In this document: positions 1 to 8,736 of the stretch, one piece after another
How positions within the stretch are numbered: position 1 is the stretch's first letter
Layout of the letters: each line of letters begins with the position of its first letter
Origin: Gracilimonas sp034520725
GTDB taxonomy: Bacteria; Bacteroidota; Rhodothermia; Balneolales; Balneolaceae
Direction: 5' to 3'
Length of the DNA stretch: 64,000 bases
Assembly (NCBI GenBank): GCA_034520725.1
Contig: JAXHNH010000013.1
Span: 65,769 to 129,768, forward strand
Notes under the pieces: model-generated
What the model saw: only the letters and a program-made list of their open reading frames with translations
Databases searched by the model: none
What the model was told of the DNA's origin: nothing
Program-made: the position numbers and the translations under genes

Positions 1-32
1 CGAGTAAAATTTTAAAATAAAGTCATAGGACA

Positions 33-191
33 ATGGAAAAGAAAGAGTCTCTTCGAACACCATACGAGCAGAATTACTATCCGTCCACGCCAACAAAATT
101 TACGGCATGGAAACGCACGAATCCGGTTTGGCAGTTTTTCCGGTTTCTGGTGATAAATATCAAAATGATGATCATGGTAAGAAAGCACTGA
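33..191 (+). CDS. Small basic conserved-looking protein, 52 aa
   Basis: A 52-codon frame starts at an ATG preceded by AGGA and ends at TGA 189-191. The product is basic and aromatic, with an N-terminal YEQNYYPSTPTKFTAW stretch and a C-terminal hydrophobic helix (VWQFFRFLVINIKMMIMV) ending in Arg-Lys-His. That layout resembles very small membrane-associated proteins I associate with Bacteroidota genomes, but I know no function. It lies about 160 bases upstream of the nicotinate phosphoribosyltransferase gene on the same strand. Composition and start context favour a real gene; the short length limits certainty. Confidence 0.5.
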   Translation: MEKKESLRTPYEQNYYPSTPTKFTAWKRTNPVWQFFRFLVINIKMMIMVRKH

Positions 192-197
192 TAGTAG

Positions 198-344
198 TGT
201 AAGATCAATTACTTACTAAGGGCTTTTTGTAAATACCAACGGACTTCTGCGATCTTAAAACAGGTTGGAGATGTAAAAGTCGGAATCAATATCATGGGAG
301 GTTGTATTGCCAATTCGATGATCGTGGACAAACTTAAAAAATGA
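198..344 (+). other. Open frame without a start codon, possible gene remnant
   Basis: Between the small ORF and the pncB-like gene one frame stays open for 48 codons and ends at TGA 342-344, just before the downstream ATG. It encodes a protein-like stretch with segments such as LRAFCKYQRTSAILKQ and VGINIMGGCIANSMIVDKLK, but has no ATG, GTG or TTG in a useful place. Given the many single-base indels elsewhere, it could be the tail of a small gene whose start is in another frame, or a decayed fragment. I do not recognise the family. Confidence 0.25.
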
Positions 345-351
345 GCAAAGC

Positions 352-1762
352 ATGTTAGATTATACAGCCACCTATACCGATCAGTATCAAATTACAATGT
401 CTCAGGTTTACTTTCGTAAAGGCTTAAAGGAAGAAACCGCAATTTTTGATTACTTTTTTCGGAAATTACCGTTTGAGGGAGGCTATGCTGTTTTTGCCGG
501 GCTCGAGGATCTGCTTGATATCCTGGAGGGTCTCCAATTTGATCAGCAAGATCTGAAGTTACTGGAAGATGAAGGTATGGATAAGGAGTTCCTTGATTAT
601 CTTAAGGATTTTAGTTTTTCAGGAACGATCCGCGCTTCCAAAGAGGGAGATCTTATATTTCCAAACAGACCTATTCTGAGTGTAGAAGCTCCTATCATTG
701 AAGCGCAACTGCTTGAAACGCTCATATTAAACACTTTAAACTACCAATCATTGATAGCTAGTAAAGCGAGCAGAATGAGACTGACGGCAGGAGACCGTAA
801 GCTGGTCGATTTCGGACTGCGCCGCGCCCCGGGTCTCGGAGGCTACTCAGCGAGTCGTGCAGCCTATATTGGTGGCTTTGACGCTACCAGTAATGTGAGA
901 AGCGGCCGTGATTATGATATTCCTATATCCGGAACCATGGCTCATTCGTTTGTCCAGCGTTATGAGGAAGAAATCGATTCATTCCGCGACTTTGCTGAAA
1001 TTAGGCCCAACGATTGTGTTTTACTTGTTGATACCTACGATACATTAAAAAGTGGTGTTCCCTAATGCCATCAAGGTGGGTAAAGAAATGGAAGAAAGGG
1101 GGGATAAGTTAAAAGGTATCCGACTTGACAGTGGTGACCTGGCATGGCTGGCTAAGGAATCCAGAAAAATGCTGGATGAAGCCGGTCTGGATTACGTGAA
1201 AATTGCGGCATCGAATCAGATCGATGAATATGCGATTAAAAATATGCTTGATGAGGATGCACCAATCGACCTGTTTGGTGTCGGAACAAGTTTGGTTACC
1301 GGTCGACCGGATGCTGCCCTTGATGGCGTATATAAGTTATCCTATGCAAATGAGAAGCCGCGTCTTAAACTATCCGAAACGGTAAGTAAAATTAACCTGC
1401 CCGGTAAAAAACAGGTTTATCGGCTCTTGAATAAGGATAATTCATTATATGGAGGTGAGGTAGTCACCTTAATGGATGAGACTGATGTGGATAGAATGTA
1501 TCATCCCACAGATTCAAAAATGTCCCGTGATCTTAGTGAGTTCAAAAGGGAATCGATCTTAGAAAAAGTCTTTGAGGATGGTAAAAGAATTTCAAAACCC
1601 AGGTCTGCAACAGAGATCAGAGAATTCAGTCAGGCTCAACTCGATAGGTTGCCGGTTGAATTTAAGCGGTTTGAAAATGCGCATACTTATAAAGTCGGTT
1701 TATCAGGAAATTTAAAAGAATTACGTGACCGGTTAGTTAAAGAACACAAGGAAAAAGTATAG
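352..1762 (+). CDS. pncB: Nicotinate phosphoribosyltransferase, frameshifted
   Basis: It joins nicotinate to PRPP, with ATP hydrolysis, to make nicotinate mononucleotide for NAD salvage in the cytoplasm. The two frames 352-1065 and 1052-1762 together give about 469 residues, the usual length. The first holds the TDQYQITM start, the LILNTLNYQSLIASKA segment, DFGLRRAPG and GTMAHSFV, whose His (about 198) fits the phosphorylated histidine of the family. The second holds GIRLDSGDL and FGVGTSLVTG. The break is inside the conserved DTYDTLKSGVPNAI segment: removing one C from the CCC run near 1060-1062 restores it, so a base-call error is more likely than decay. The next gene is 142 bases downstream. 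Confidence 0.9.
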
Positions 1763-1904
1763 TCGTTGTCTTTATAAGAGATTGCTCTTAGACTCATTTT
1801 AAATCTGTTTAGAAGTAAAAAATAGGGATATCACTTACATAATAAACTGATGGAAATAATTATTTTAAAATGTTCTTCCTTATTTTTAATGCAATACAAC
1901 TGAT

Positions 1905-2753
1905 ATGAAATCAAAAAATAGAATATTGCTATTAACCGACTTTTCTGATGTTTGGCAATATACACGGCAGCCGATTACGCTTGAAAGCTCGCTATCGCCA
2001 GGACAGGTAGGTTCTGATGTGGATATAATGCACATTATAAATACACCTGTTGAATGGTCTAAACTGCCATTGGAAAGAGAAAAACTGTATCCGGAGGTAA
2101 AGGCAGAGATCGGGAATGCCCGGGCAAAACTATCAAAAATGGTAATGGATTATTCCAGGGAAGACCTGAAGGCTGTGGAATCCTTGGTTTTTAATTTAGG
2201 CGTTGAAAACATCCCAAAACACATTGATTCCAAAAAGTATGACCTCATCATTATGGGATCGCATGGTTCTAAAGGACTAAAACCCTTTTCCATAGGTTCA
2301 AATGCCCAAAGCGTGATACGCAATGCCGAGATCCCCGTTCTGGTGGTTAAAACACCTCCGGAAAATGAAAAGATAGGCAACATAGTAATGGCCACCACGC
2401 TCGAAGAAGATCAAAGGCCGTACTATAAACAATTGTTGAATTTTGCGGCTGAGTTCAATGCGGATGTGGATCTTTTATTCGTCAATACACCCTATAATTT
2501 CAGAGAAACAAAAGAGATCAAAAAGATGCACACTGCATTATGTGAAGAGGGTGCCGCAAAGAATTGCGAAAATTATCATGTTGATGCATATAATGAGGAG
2601 AGGGGGATCCAATATTTCATGGAAGACTCTGATGCCGAGATCTTTGCCATTGCCAAAAGAGAGAGATCAAAATTTAATGGTCTGTTCTCATCCAGTTTAA
2701 GTGAAGCTGTTGTAAACCATCTTGAGATCGCAGTACTGGTTTTTCATGTCTAA
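1905..2753 (+). CDS. Tandem-domain universal stress protein (UspA family)
   Basis: A 282-residue protein with two Usp alpha/beta domains. Domain 1 starts with RILLLTDFSD and carries the nucleotide-binding signature around residues 115-140 (MGSHGSKGL then IGSNAQSVIRNAEIPVLVV). Domain 2 starts near residue 158 (IVMATTLEED) and is more diverged, with no clear second signature. Such proteins are cytoplasmic stress or energy sensors that often bind ATP. Residues about 15-38 do not look like Usp helix 1, whereas another frame over the same bases reads AIYTAADYA and KLAIA, as expected there, so a pair of compensating indels near 1957 and 2010 is likely. A hairpin terminator follows the stop. Confidence 0.88.
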   Translation: MKSKNRILLLTDFSDVWQYTRQPITLESSLSPGQVGSDVDIMHIINTPVEWSKLPLEREKLYPEVKAEIGNARAKLSKMVMDYSREDLKAVESLVFNLGVENIPKHIDSKKYDLIIMGSHGSKGLKPFSIGSNAQSVIRNAEIPVLVVKTPPENEKIGNIVMATTLEEDQRPYYKQLLNFAAEFNADVDLLFVNTPYNFRETKEIKKMHTALCEEGAAKNCENYHVDAYNEERGIQYFMEDSDAEIFAIAKRERSKFNGLFSSSLSEAVVNHLEIAVLVFHV

Positions 2754-2758
2754 AAAAA

Positions 2759-2781
2759 GTAAGCCCTCAAAAAGGGCTTAC
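2759..2781. terminator. Bidirectional hairpin terminator
   Basis: GTAAGCCC and GGGCTTAC form a perfect 8-bp stem with a 7-base loop, preceded by an A-run and lying between the convergent Usp and lipoprotein genes. The A-run at 2752-2758 gives the minus-strand transcript a U-tract; the plus side has a weaker tail. Confidence 0.7.
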
Positions 2782-2814
2782 CTAAAGCAGTTCAGACTAT
2801 GATTTTTAACAGTC

Positions 2815-3336
2815 TTACATTCCCTCGGGCATGTCAGCAGACCATTGCCTGACATTGGTCAAAATGCCACTATCGAACGTGAATTCCTCGAATAGTCTGA
2901 CTCGGGAGACTGATCCATCTTTCATGTACATCACTTCACGAGAGTCTACCATAACTTTTACCAGGTCAGTACCAACGACCTTCAAGGGTACCACGGCGTC
3001 CATTTCCCAGCTAAGTGAATCAATGGCTGAAAACATGCCCTCAAAAGCGGCTTGAGTAATTAATTGAGTGGAACCATCGATCATTATCATGGAAACCGTA
3101 TCGGCAGAAAACTCCCAGATACCTGCGGCATCCATTTGATTGAATCTTTCCACGATGGTCATGAAGGTATCCATCTCCGAACCAGTGGCAATGGCAAATT
3201 CACTTCCGCTTAATTCCCCGCTCATGATCATACCACCGGTGACAGTCTCCCGGGGTTCATTTGATTGTTGAGGCTGACATGCTACTAAAGCTAATATGCA
3301 TACTAATACCCCGGATATAGTTGTTAAATATCTCAT
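2815..3336 (-). CDS. Lipoprotein with SnoaL/NTF2-like fold (putative)
   Basis: A 173-residue secreted lipoprotein. The N-terminus is a typical type II signal (VLVCILALVAC), with the lipidated Cys at about residue 20. The mature part has the pattern of an NTF2-like domain: a helix with DTFMTIVERFNQMDAAGIWEF, then strands with regularly placed aromatic residues to RQWSAD near the end. NTF2-like proteins bind small molecules or are enzymes, and nothing here identifies a substrate. It is a single gene convergent with the Usp gene, with a shared terminator between them. The domain assignment is a fold-pattern inference. Confidence 0.7.
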   Translation of the reverse strand: MRYLTTISGVLVCILALVACQPQQSNEPRETVTGGMIMSGELSGSEFAIATGSEMDTFMTIVERFNQMDAAGIWEFSADTVSMIMIDGSTQLITQAAFEGMFSAIDSLSWEMDAVVPLKVVGTDLVKVMVDSREVMYMKDGSVSRVRLFEEFTFDSGILTNVRQWSADMPEGM

Positions 3337-3473
3337 ATTTACCCATTATTAGTTGTTATTGGTATGATTTACAATAGTAATTTAAAATGATTTTTATTAT
3401 TAGAATCCAGTTTATCAGACAGTCAAGCTAAGTACAGGCAGTAAGTAAATATAAATTATCAGATCAAAGTAAC

Positions 3474-4121
3474 ATGATGCCGGGGCCAGATATCATTCGG
3501 AGATGCAGTGAATGCGGGGAATTGATCAGGGAGAAAACACTGAAGTCTGGCAATACATTTGGTGCACGGCACTGGACAGATGGATATTTTATCGCACCCA
3601 TGATGCCAGATCGGCTTTGGTATGTCAGTTGTCCCCATTGTGATCAGGCTGTTTGGATCGATGAGTTGGAGGTGGTGGAAAAACTGCCTATTTACGTTAT
3701 TACAGATGCAAAGAATGATCCTTACAGAAGGGCATGGAAGGCAAAAAGGGCAGGAGATTACCAAATGAGGGAGTTTTTGCAGAGTGGTGAAACGAATACT
3801 GAAAAGGAGAAATATATTCGCCAAGATCTCTGGTGGGCGGGTAATCACAAGAGAAGGCACTCATCAACTGATTTTCCTCAGTTATTGGATGAAGAAGTGG
3901 ATAATTTATTGGCTTACATGAAATTACTGGACAAAAATGACGATCACGAAAGGGTATATATGGCTGAAATTCATCGGGAAATGAGGGAATTTGACCAAGC
4001 CCGGGAATTACTGAATAGAGAGTTTGAAGGCTTTGCCAAAGAACTCGCTTACTTTATACAATGGTATGCGGATCAGGAATATGCAGCAGTGCGAGAGATG
4101 AAATACCGGGATTCAAAATGA
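3474..4121 (+). CDS. Zinc-ribbon-type hypothetical protein
   Basis: A 215-residue cytoplasmic protein with two Cys pairs in the first 65 residues (CSEC at about 11-14 and CPHC at about 53-56), consistent with one structural zinc site. The rest is mainly helical and charged; the C-terminal half (YMAEIHREMREFDQARELLNREFE) resembles a TPR-like helical pair. The start MMPGPDIIRRCSECGE places the first Cys pair immediately after the N-terminus. I do not recognise a named family. It precedes the SEC-C protein by 86 bases on the same strand, so the two may be co-transcribed. Confidence 0.75.
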   Translation: MMPGPDIIRRCSECGELIREKTLKSGNTFGARHWTDGYFIAPMMPDRLWYVSCPHCDQAVWIDELEVVEKLPIYVITDAKNDPYRRAWKAKRAGDYQMREFLQSGETNTEKEKYIRQDLWWAGNHKRRHSSTDFPQLLDEEVDNLLAYMKLLDKNDDHERVYMAEIHREMREFDQARELLNREFEGFAKELAYFIQWYADQEYAAVREMKYRDSK

Positions 4122-4207
4122 AATCTCAAAAAGAAGTTCTCCCCATTTTTCAGATTCCCTGAATCTTACTACATTGAAGCATATATAAACGAAACCTCGC
4201 TAAGACC

Positions 4208-4447
4208 ATGTCTGAAAAGCTACAAAGAAACGATCCATGTCACTGCGGAAGTGGAAAAAAGTATAAGAATTGCTGTATGGAAAAAGACAGCAAGAAACTG
4301 TCTTCCAAGCTGGGGGTAATAGGACTTGTAGTAATTGTACTGCTTGGATTGTGGTTCTGGGGCACAGCAATGTCAAACGATGGAGGCGGAGTTCCTAATT
4401 GTCCGGCCGGCCAACAGTGGTCAGAGGCTCATCAGCACTGCCACTAG
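4208..4447 (+). CDS. SEC-C motif small membrane protein
   Basis: A 79-residue protein starting with a SEC-C zinc motif (NDPCHCGSGKKYKNCC, residues 8-23), as found at the C-terminus of SecA, where it binds zinc and contacts partners. One transmembrane helix follows (about residues 35-52, LGVIGLVVIVLLGLWFW), then a short tail with a second Cys/His cluster (NCPAGQQWSEAHQHCH). The arrangement puts the SEC-C motif on a membrane anchor, most simply facing the cytoplasm with the Cys/His tail outside. Function is unknown. Confidence 0.8.
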   Translation: MSEKLQRNDPCHCGSGKKYKNCCMEKDSKKLSSKLGVIGLVVIVLLGLWFWGTAMSNDGGGVPNCPAGQQWSEAHQHCH

Positions 4448-4555
4448 AATTTGATCTTTACTTTCGGCTCCTCTTTTATACAAATTTTATAAAACGAGTC
4501 ACTCACAAACCGATATTATCACTCGGGCAATTTCTAAGAGTTGAAATAAGAGTTT

Positions 4556-6829
4556 ATGAGTCAGACCGGCTATTATTATTCGTTTATATTTTTATGTGTG
4601 ATCTGTGGATTTCATATACCTAAATCGGGAATGGCTCAGGTCCAGCCGTCAGACCTTAATTTCAGTTATGAACCGGTTGAAATAGACGGTGATTTTGACA
4701 TTACCGGGAGGATGGATCATCCCGCCTGGGATAAAGCCAATCCAACTTTTCTCAGATACCAGCGGCAGCCCAACGATCAGGATCCTGCACCAGTGGAAAC
4801 AAGGGTAAAAGTACTCTACAGTAAAGATCATCTTTACATAGGTTTTGAAAGTGATGATCCGGAGCCTGCAAAGATAAGAGCCAATGTTACGGACCGTGAT
4901 GGCTTTTACGGGGATGATTACATCGGTGTGATACTGGATACCTATAATAACAATCAGCAGGCCTACGAATTTGTAGTGAATCCGCTCGGTATACAAATGG
5001 ACGCCACACGCACAGCCACTTCCGAAGATTTTAGTTTTGATGCCCTTTGGTATTCTGAAGCTTCCATCACAAATTCCGGATATATAGCTGTCATGAAGGT
5101 CCCATTTAAGAGCTTTAACTTCCCGGATCGGGATGTGCAGAATTGGGCCATACAGTTCATAAGAAATTATCCCCGCAAAAATCGCTATCAGATTTCGTGG
5201 ACCAATGTCAGCATGGATAATCCATGCCTGCTTTGTCAGAGTGGCGAACTGAGTAATATTCGTGATATCGAGCGTGCAAAGACAATAGAGATCCTGCCTT
5301 ATGCTGCAGCCACACACCGCGGGGCTCTGTTGGATCAGAATAATGCCGAGTCAGGTTTTAACAATGAAAGAATTCATACTAAGGCCGGGGGCAGTATCTC
5401 ATATTCTCCAACCACTAACAGTTCGCTGGAAGCTGTGATCAACCCGGATTTCAGTCAGATCGAGACTGACGCCTCACAGATCAGCGTTAACGAAACTTTT
5501 GCCCTGTATTTCTCCGAAAAACGTCCGTTCTTTGTGAAGGGATCAGATCTTTTCAGCACGCGAGAAAATCTCTACTACTCAAGGACGATCAATAACCCTT
5601 TTGCGGCTGCTAAGTTTACCCGTGCCACGAATAGTTTCACCATTGCCTTTCTCTCGGCTTATGATCGTGATGCTCCATTCATAGTACCGGGAAGGGAACG
5701 CAGTTCTCAGGTTCAGACCAATTTAAACGCCTACAATAATATCATTCGCGGAAAGTATAATCTGGGAGAGGAATCACATTTCGGAGCCCTGATCACAACC
5801 CGAAATTATGAAAGTGGCCATAATTATGTGGGAGGCGTTGATTGGGCTTTGGCCGTTGCGCCTAATTATTACTTTCGAGGTCAGGCCGGCTATTCCAACA
5901 CTCGTGAACTGGATGATGTGAATCTTTTTTCCGATCCCAGAACCTTTGGAAGTTCCTCTTATGATGCATCTTTCAATGGAGAACAATTCGGAGGAACCTT
6001 GGTCAGTACAGAGTTTTCACGGGAAGCCAAGTATTACAATTTTTCAGTAGACTACGAATCCTATTCACCGACGCTGCAGACGCAGTCCGGGTTCATCAAT
6101 AATGTAGACAGAAGACAGATCGGTTTCAGTCAGGGTATATCGTACTATCCTGACAATGATTACTTATCTCAGGGCTCTTTGCGAGTGAGTGGAAACTGGC
6201 GGTATGATTTTGACGGTGAGTTTCAGGAGCGATTCTTGTTTGTTCGATTCGATAATAAGCTGGTAGGACAAAATGATCTCAACATCAGATTCCTGCCTCT
6301 CAATGACGAACGTTTCAGAGGGCAGATGTTTCGAGGTATGTATCGTGGAACCGTCAGCTTTAACTCCAATACGCTGGATACCTTTTCCTTCGGGGGGAGT
6401 TTTGAATACGGAAGAAATGTCAATCGGGCACAGGTTCCAACCGTTGGTATTGGTTATAATATCTCAGCAAATGCCACAGTGAAACCGACTCCCCGCTTCA
6501 GAATGACCCTGAATTACAACTATTCCAAGCTATCTGAAGATGGCGGAGATCAAACTTACTACAACGGTGATATTTACCGATTGAATACGCGCTACAATTT
6601 CACCAAGAGATTATTTGCCCGGCTCATTACTGAGTATAATTCCTTTAGCGAGGAGGTTCAGATCTATCCGCTTCTTTATTACAAAGCCAATGCCTTCACC
6701 AAATTCTATATTGGCATGACTAGCTATCACACCGATTTCTACGATGACTCCGCAAATAGATCTTATTGGGGATATCGCCAGACACAGCGAGAGTTCTTTG
6801 TGAAATTTCAGTATCTGATCCGTAGTTAG
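4556..6829 (+). CDS. DUF5916 outer-membrane protein with CBM9-like N-terminus
   Basis: A 757-residue secreted protein. A signal peptide ends near MAQVQP (about residue 28). Residues about 35-230 resemble the carbohydrate-binding module family 9-like domain (YEPVEIDGDFDITGRMDHPAWDKA, later LYIGFESDDPEP and GDDYIGVILDTYNN). The remaining 500 residues are DUF5916: alternating aromatic beta-strands with a final FVKFQYLIR, typical of an outer-membrane barrel ending in an aromatic-rich strand. Such proteins are common in Bacteroidota-type genomes; a carbohydrate-related surface role is usually assumed but not proven. It is a single gene, and the reading frame is intact. Confidence 0.85.
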   Translation: MSQTGYYYSFIFLCVICGFHIPKSGMAQVQPSDLNFSYEPVEIDGDFDITGRMDHPAWDKANPTFLRYQRQPNDQDPAPVETRVKVLYSKDHLYIGFESDDPEPAKIRANVTDRDGFYGDDYIGVILDTYNNNQQAYEFVVNPLGIQMDATRTATSEDFSFDALWYSEASITNSGYIAVMKVPFKSFNFPDRDVQNWAIQFIRNYPRKNRYQISWTNVSMDNPCLLCQSGELSNIRDIERAKTIEILPYAAATHRGALLDQNNAESGFNNERIHTKAGGSISYSPTTNSSLEAVINPDFSQIETDASQISVNETFALYFSEKRPFFVKGSDLFSTRENLYYSRTINNPFAAAKFTRATNSFTIAFLSAYDRDAPFIVPGRERSSQVQTNLNAYNNIIRGKYNLGEESHFGALITTRNYESGHNYVGGVDWALAVAPNYYFRGQAGYSNTRELDDVNLFSDPRTFGSSSYDASFNGEQFGGTLVSTEFSREAKYYNFSVDYESYSPTLQTQSGFINNVDRRQIGFSQGISYYPDNDYLSQGSLRVSGNWRYDFDGEFQERFLFVRFDNKLVGQNDLNIRFLPLNDERFRGQMFRGMYRGTVSFNSNTLDTFSFGGSFEYGRNVNRAQVPTVGIGYNISANATVKPTPRFRMTLNYNYSKLSEDGGDQTYYNGDIYRLNTRYNFTKRLFARLITEYNSFSEEVQIYPLLYYKANAFTKFYIGMTSYHTDFYDDSANRSYWGYRQTQREFFVKFQYLIRS

Positions 6830-6902
6830 TCTTTATGAATTTTGCGGTTTGAGCCGATTATTAGATCAGGTTATATTTTAGAAAATTAATCCATATTTCT
6901 AT

Positions 6903-7187
6903 ATGAATCTCTCTCTCAAAAAGCCGCTGTTCGGGCTGGTACTATCTGCGATTATTGCTGTTTCCCCAATCATACTTGTTTTAGTGGTGGATCTGATAGC
7001 AAACTTCTACGGTTGTACAGTAAATAATGGATCGGTTCAAACCTGTATTGTTCTCGGACTGGATATTAGTGTAATATTAAATGATCTACTTTTGTCTGGT
7101 TGGTACCTGTTCATAACTTTTCCACTTGGCGGCCTGCTCTTCTTTGGATCGCTTATTTGGCTGACTCACATATATTTGAACAGATAG
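6903..7187 (+). CDS. Small two-helix membrane protein, hypothetical
   Basis: A 94-residue protein with a transmembrane helix at about 10-32 (FGLVLSAIIAVSPIILVLVV), a short extracytoplasmic loop with two Cys (YGCTVNNGSVQTC) that could form a disulfide, and a second hydrophobic region at about 66-90. I do not recognise a family. It sits 73 bases after the DUF5916 gene and 65 bases before the SDR gene, all on the plus strand. Confidence 0.65.
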   Translation: MNLSLKKPLFGLVLSAIIAVSPIILVLVVDLIANFYGCTVNNGSVQTCIVLGLDISVILNDLLLSGWYLFITFPLGGLLFFGSLIWLTHIYLNR

Positions 7188-7252
7188 AACCTTTTTTGAT
7201 ATTAGTGTTGTTATCGATATTAACTTTCGACTAATCAAAATGGAATAAGAGA

Positions 7253-8719
7253 TTGTCTAACAACAAAAAAATACTGGTAACTGGCGTAACGGGGTATGTA
7301 GGTGGAAGGCTTGTGCCTCAACTTCTCGGAAAAGGATATCAGGTTCGAGTACTAACCCGTGATGCTGAACGTCTGGAAGGCAGAAACTGGATAAAAGAAG
7401 TAGAGGTATTTGAAGGGGATGTACTTGAACCAAAATCACTATCCGGGTTGATGAAGGATATTGATGTTGCCTATTATATGATCCACAGTATGAGCGGTAA
7501 GAGCAATGCTGATTTCCACGAACGTGATATGCAGGCAGCCCGAAATTTTGGAGAGGCTGCCAAACAAAACGGAGTTGAACGCATTATTTATCTGGGTGGA
7601 TTAGGTAATCAGGATGATGATCTGTCCGAGCATCTTTCATCAAGGCAAAAAACCGGAGAGGTACTCAAGGAATCCGGTGTATCCGTCACAGAATTTCGGG
7701 CCGCTATTGTGGTAGGTTCAGGCAGTAAATCGTTTGAGATGATCCGATACCTGGCTGAACGGGTGCCCATAATGATCAGTCCAAAGTGGGTATACAGTAA
7801 GGTTCAACCCATCGCGATCCGTAATGTGCTTCAGTATCTTGTTTTAGCCATTGAAAAGCCTGAAACAAAAGATCAGATCATAGAGATAGGTGGCAGCAGT
7901 ATCATTACCTATGCCGATATGATGAAGATGTATGCTGAAATTAAAGGCCTGAAACGACTTCTGATACCTGTGCCTTTTCTGTCACCCGCACTTTCATCAC
8001 ACTGGGTTCACTGGATGACTCCCATTCCTGCTTCTCTTGCCCGCCCACTGATCGAGGGATTAAAAAATGATGTACTGGTTCAGAATGATAAAGCCAGAAG
8101 ATTATTTCCGGAAGTTGAACCAATATCCTATAAAAAAGCAGTGGAATTAGCGCTTACCCGGCTTGACACGGATGAAGTTGAAACTACCTGGAATGATGCT
8201 CTCATAAGCAGTAAAGGTGATGAACGCCCGGTTATACTTGAAACAAAAGAGGGGTTGAATATTGAGCGTCGTATTCGAAAAATAGATGTGCCACAGGAAA
8301 AAGTATTTGAAGTATTTACTAGCCTTGGCGGAGAAAAAGGGTGGCTGACCTTTGAATGGGCCTGGAAAATGCGCGGAATTCTGGACCGGCTTGTGGGTGG
8401 AGTTGGGTTTAGAAGGGGACGGCGGCATCCGCAAAAACTACGGATCGGAGATGCCTTGGACTTCTGGAGGGTGGAAGCCATCAAACCGGGAGAGATCCTC
8501 AGGCTTCGGGCTGAAATGAAGGTGCCGGGACGTGCCTGGCTGGAGTTTCAGGCAACTACTGATGAAGAATCCGGAAAGACCAAACTGGTTCAAACCGCCT
8601 ACTTTGCACCCAAAGGATTGATGGGCCTGCTGTATTGGTACGTTCTATATCCTTTCCATTCGTTAATCTTTTCGTCTATGATCGACAATATTGTGAAAGA
8701 AGCAGAGGCTGAGGAGTAA
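7253..8719 (+). CDS. SDR-family NAD(P)-binding protein with C-terminal DUF2867
   Basis: A 488-residue protein with an atypical SDR Rossmann domain in residues 1-300: a glycine-rich GVTGYVGGRL near residue 11 and the DVAYYMIHSM segment typical of NAD(P)-binding 'YbjT-like' proteins. Residues about 320-485 are DUF2867 (VFEVFTSLGGEKGWLTF, WRVEAIKPGEILRLRAEMKVPG), a START/polyketide-cyclase-like pocket. The substrate is unknown. The best start is TTG at 7253 after an AAGAGA purine stretch; no in-frame ATG lies nearby. Confidence 0.85.
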   Translation: MSNNKKILVTGVTGYVGGRLVPQLLGKGYQVRVLTRDAERLEGRNWIKEVEVFEGDVLEPKSLSGLMKDIDVAYYMIHSMSGKSNADFHERDMQAARNFGEAAKQNGVERIIYLGGLGNQDDDLSEHLSSRQKTGEVLKESGVSVTEFRAAIVVGSGSKSFEMIRYLAERVPIMISPKWVYSKVQPIAIRNVLQYLVLAIEKPETKDQIIEIGGSSIITYADMMKMYAEIKGLKRLLIPVPFLSPALSSHWVHWMTPIPASLARPLIEGLKNDVLVQNDKARRLFPEVEPISYKKAVELALTRLDTDEVETTWNDALISSKGDERPVILETKEGLNIERRIRKIDVPQEKVFEVFTSLGGEKGWLTFEWAWKMRGILDRLVGGVGFRRGRRHPQKLRIGDALDFWRVEAIKPGEILRLRAEMKVPGRAWLEFQATTDEESGKTKLVQTAYFAPKGLMGLLYWYVLYPFHSLIFSSMIDNIVKEAEAEE

Positions 8720-8736
8720 ATCGGTAATTTATTTAC

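Noticed and set aside
352..1762. Programmed frameshift in the nicotinate phosphoribosyltransferase gene
   Set aside because: No slippery heptamer or downstream structure is evident, and the same kind of homopolymer indel occurs in about twenty other genes.
4649..5317. Minus-strand 222-codon ORF under the DUF5916 gene
   Set aside because: It lies wholly inside an intact gene with strong domain match and has no coherent domain of its own; a shadow frame.
8128..8484. Two minus-strand ORFs inside the SDR/DUF2867 gene
   Set aside because: Low-complexity Ser/Pro-rich translations antisense to a well-supported CDS.
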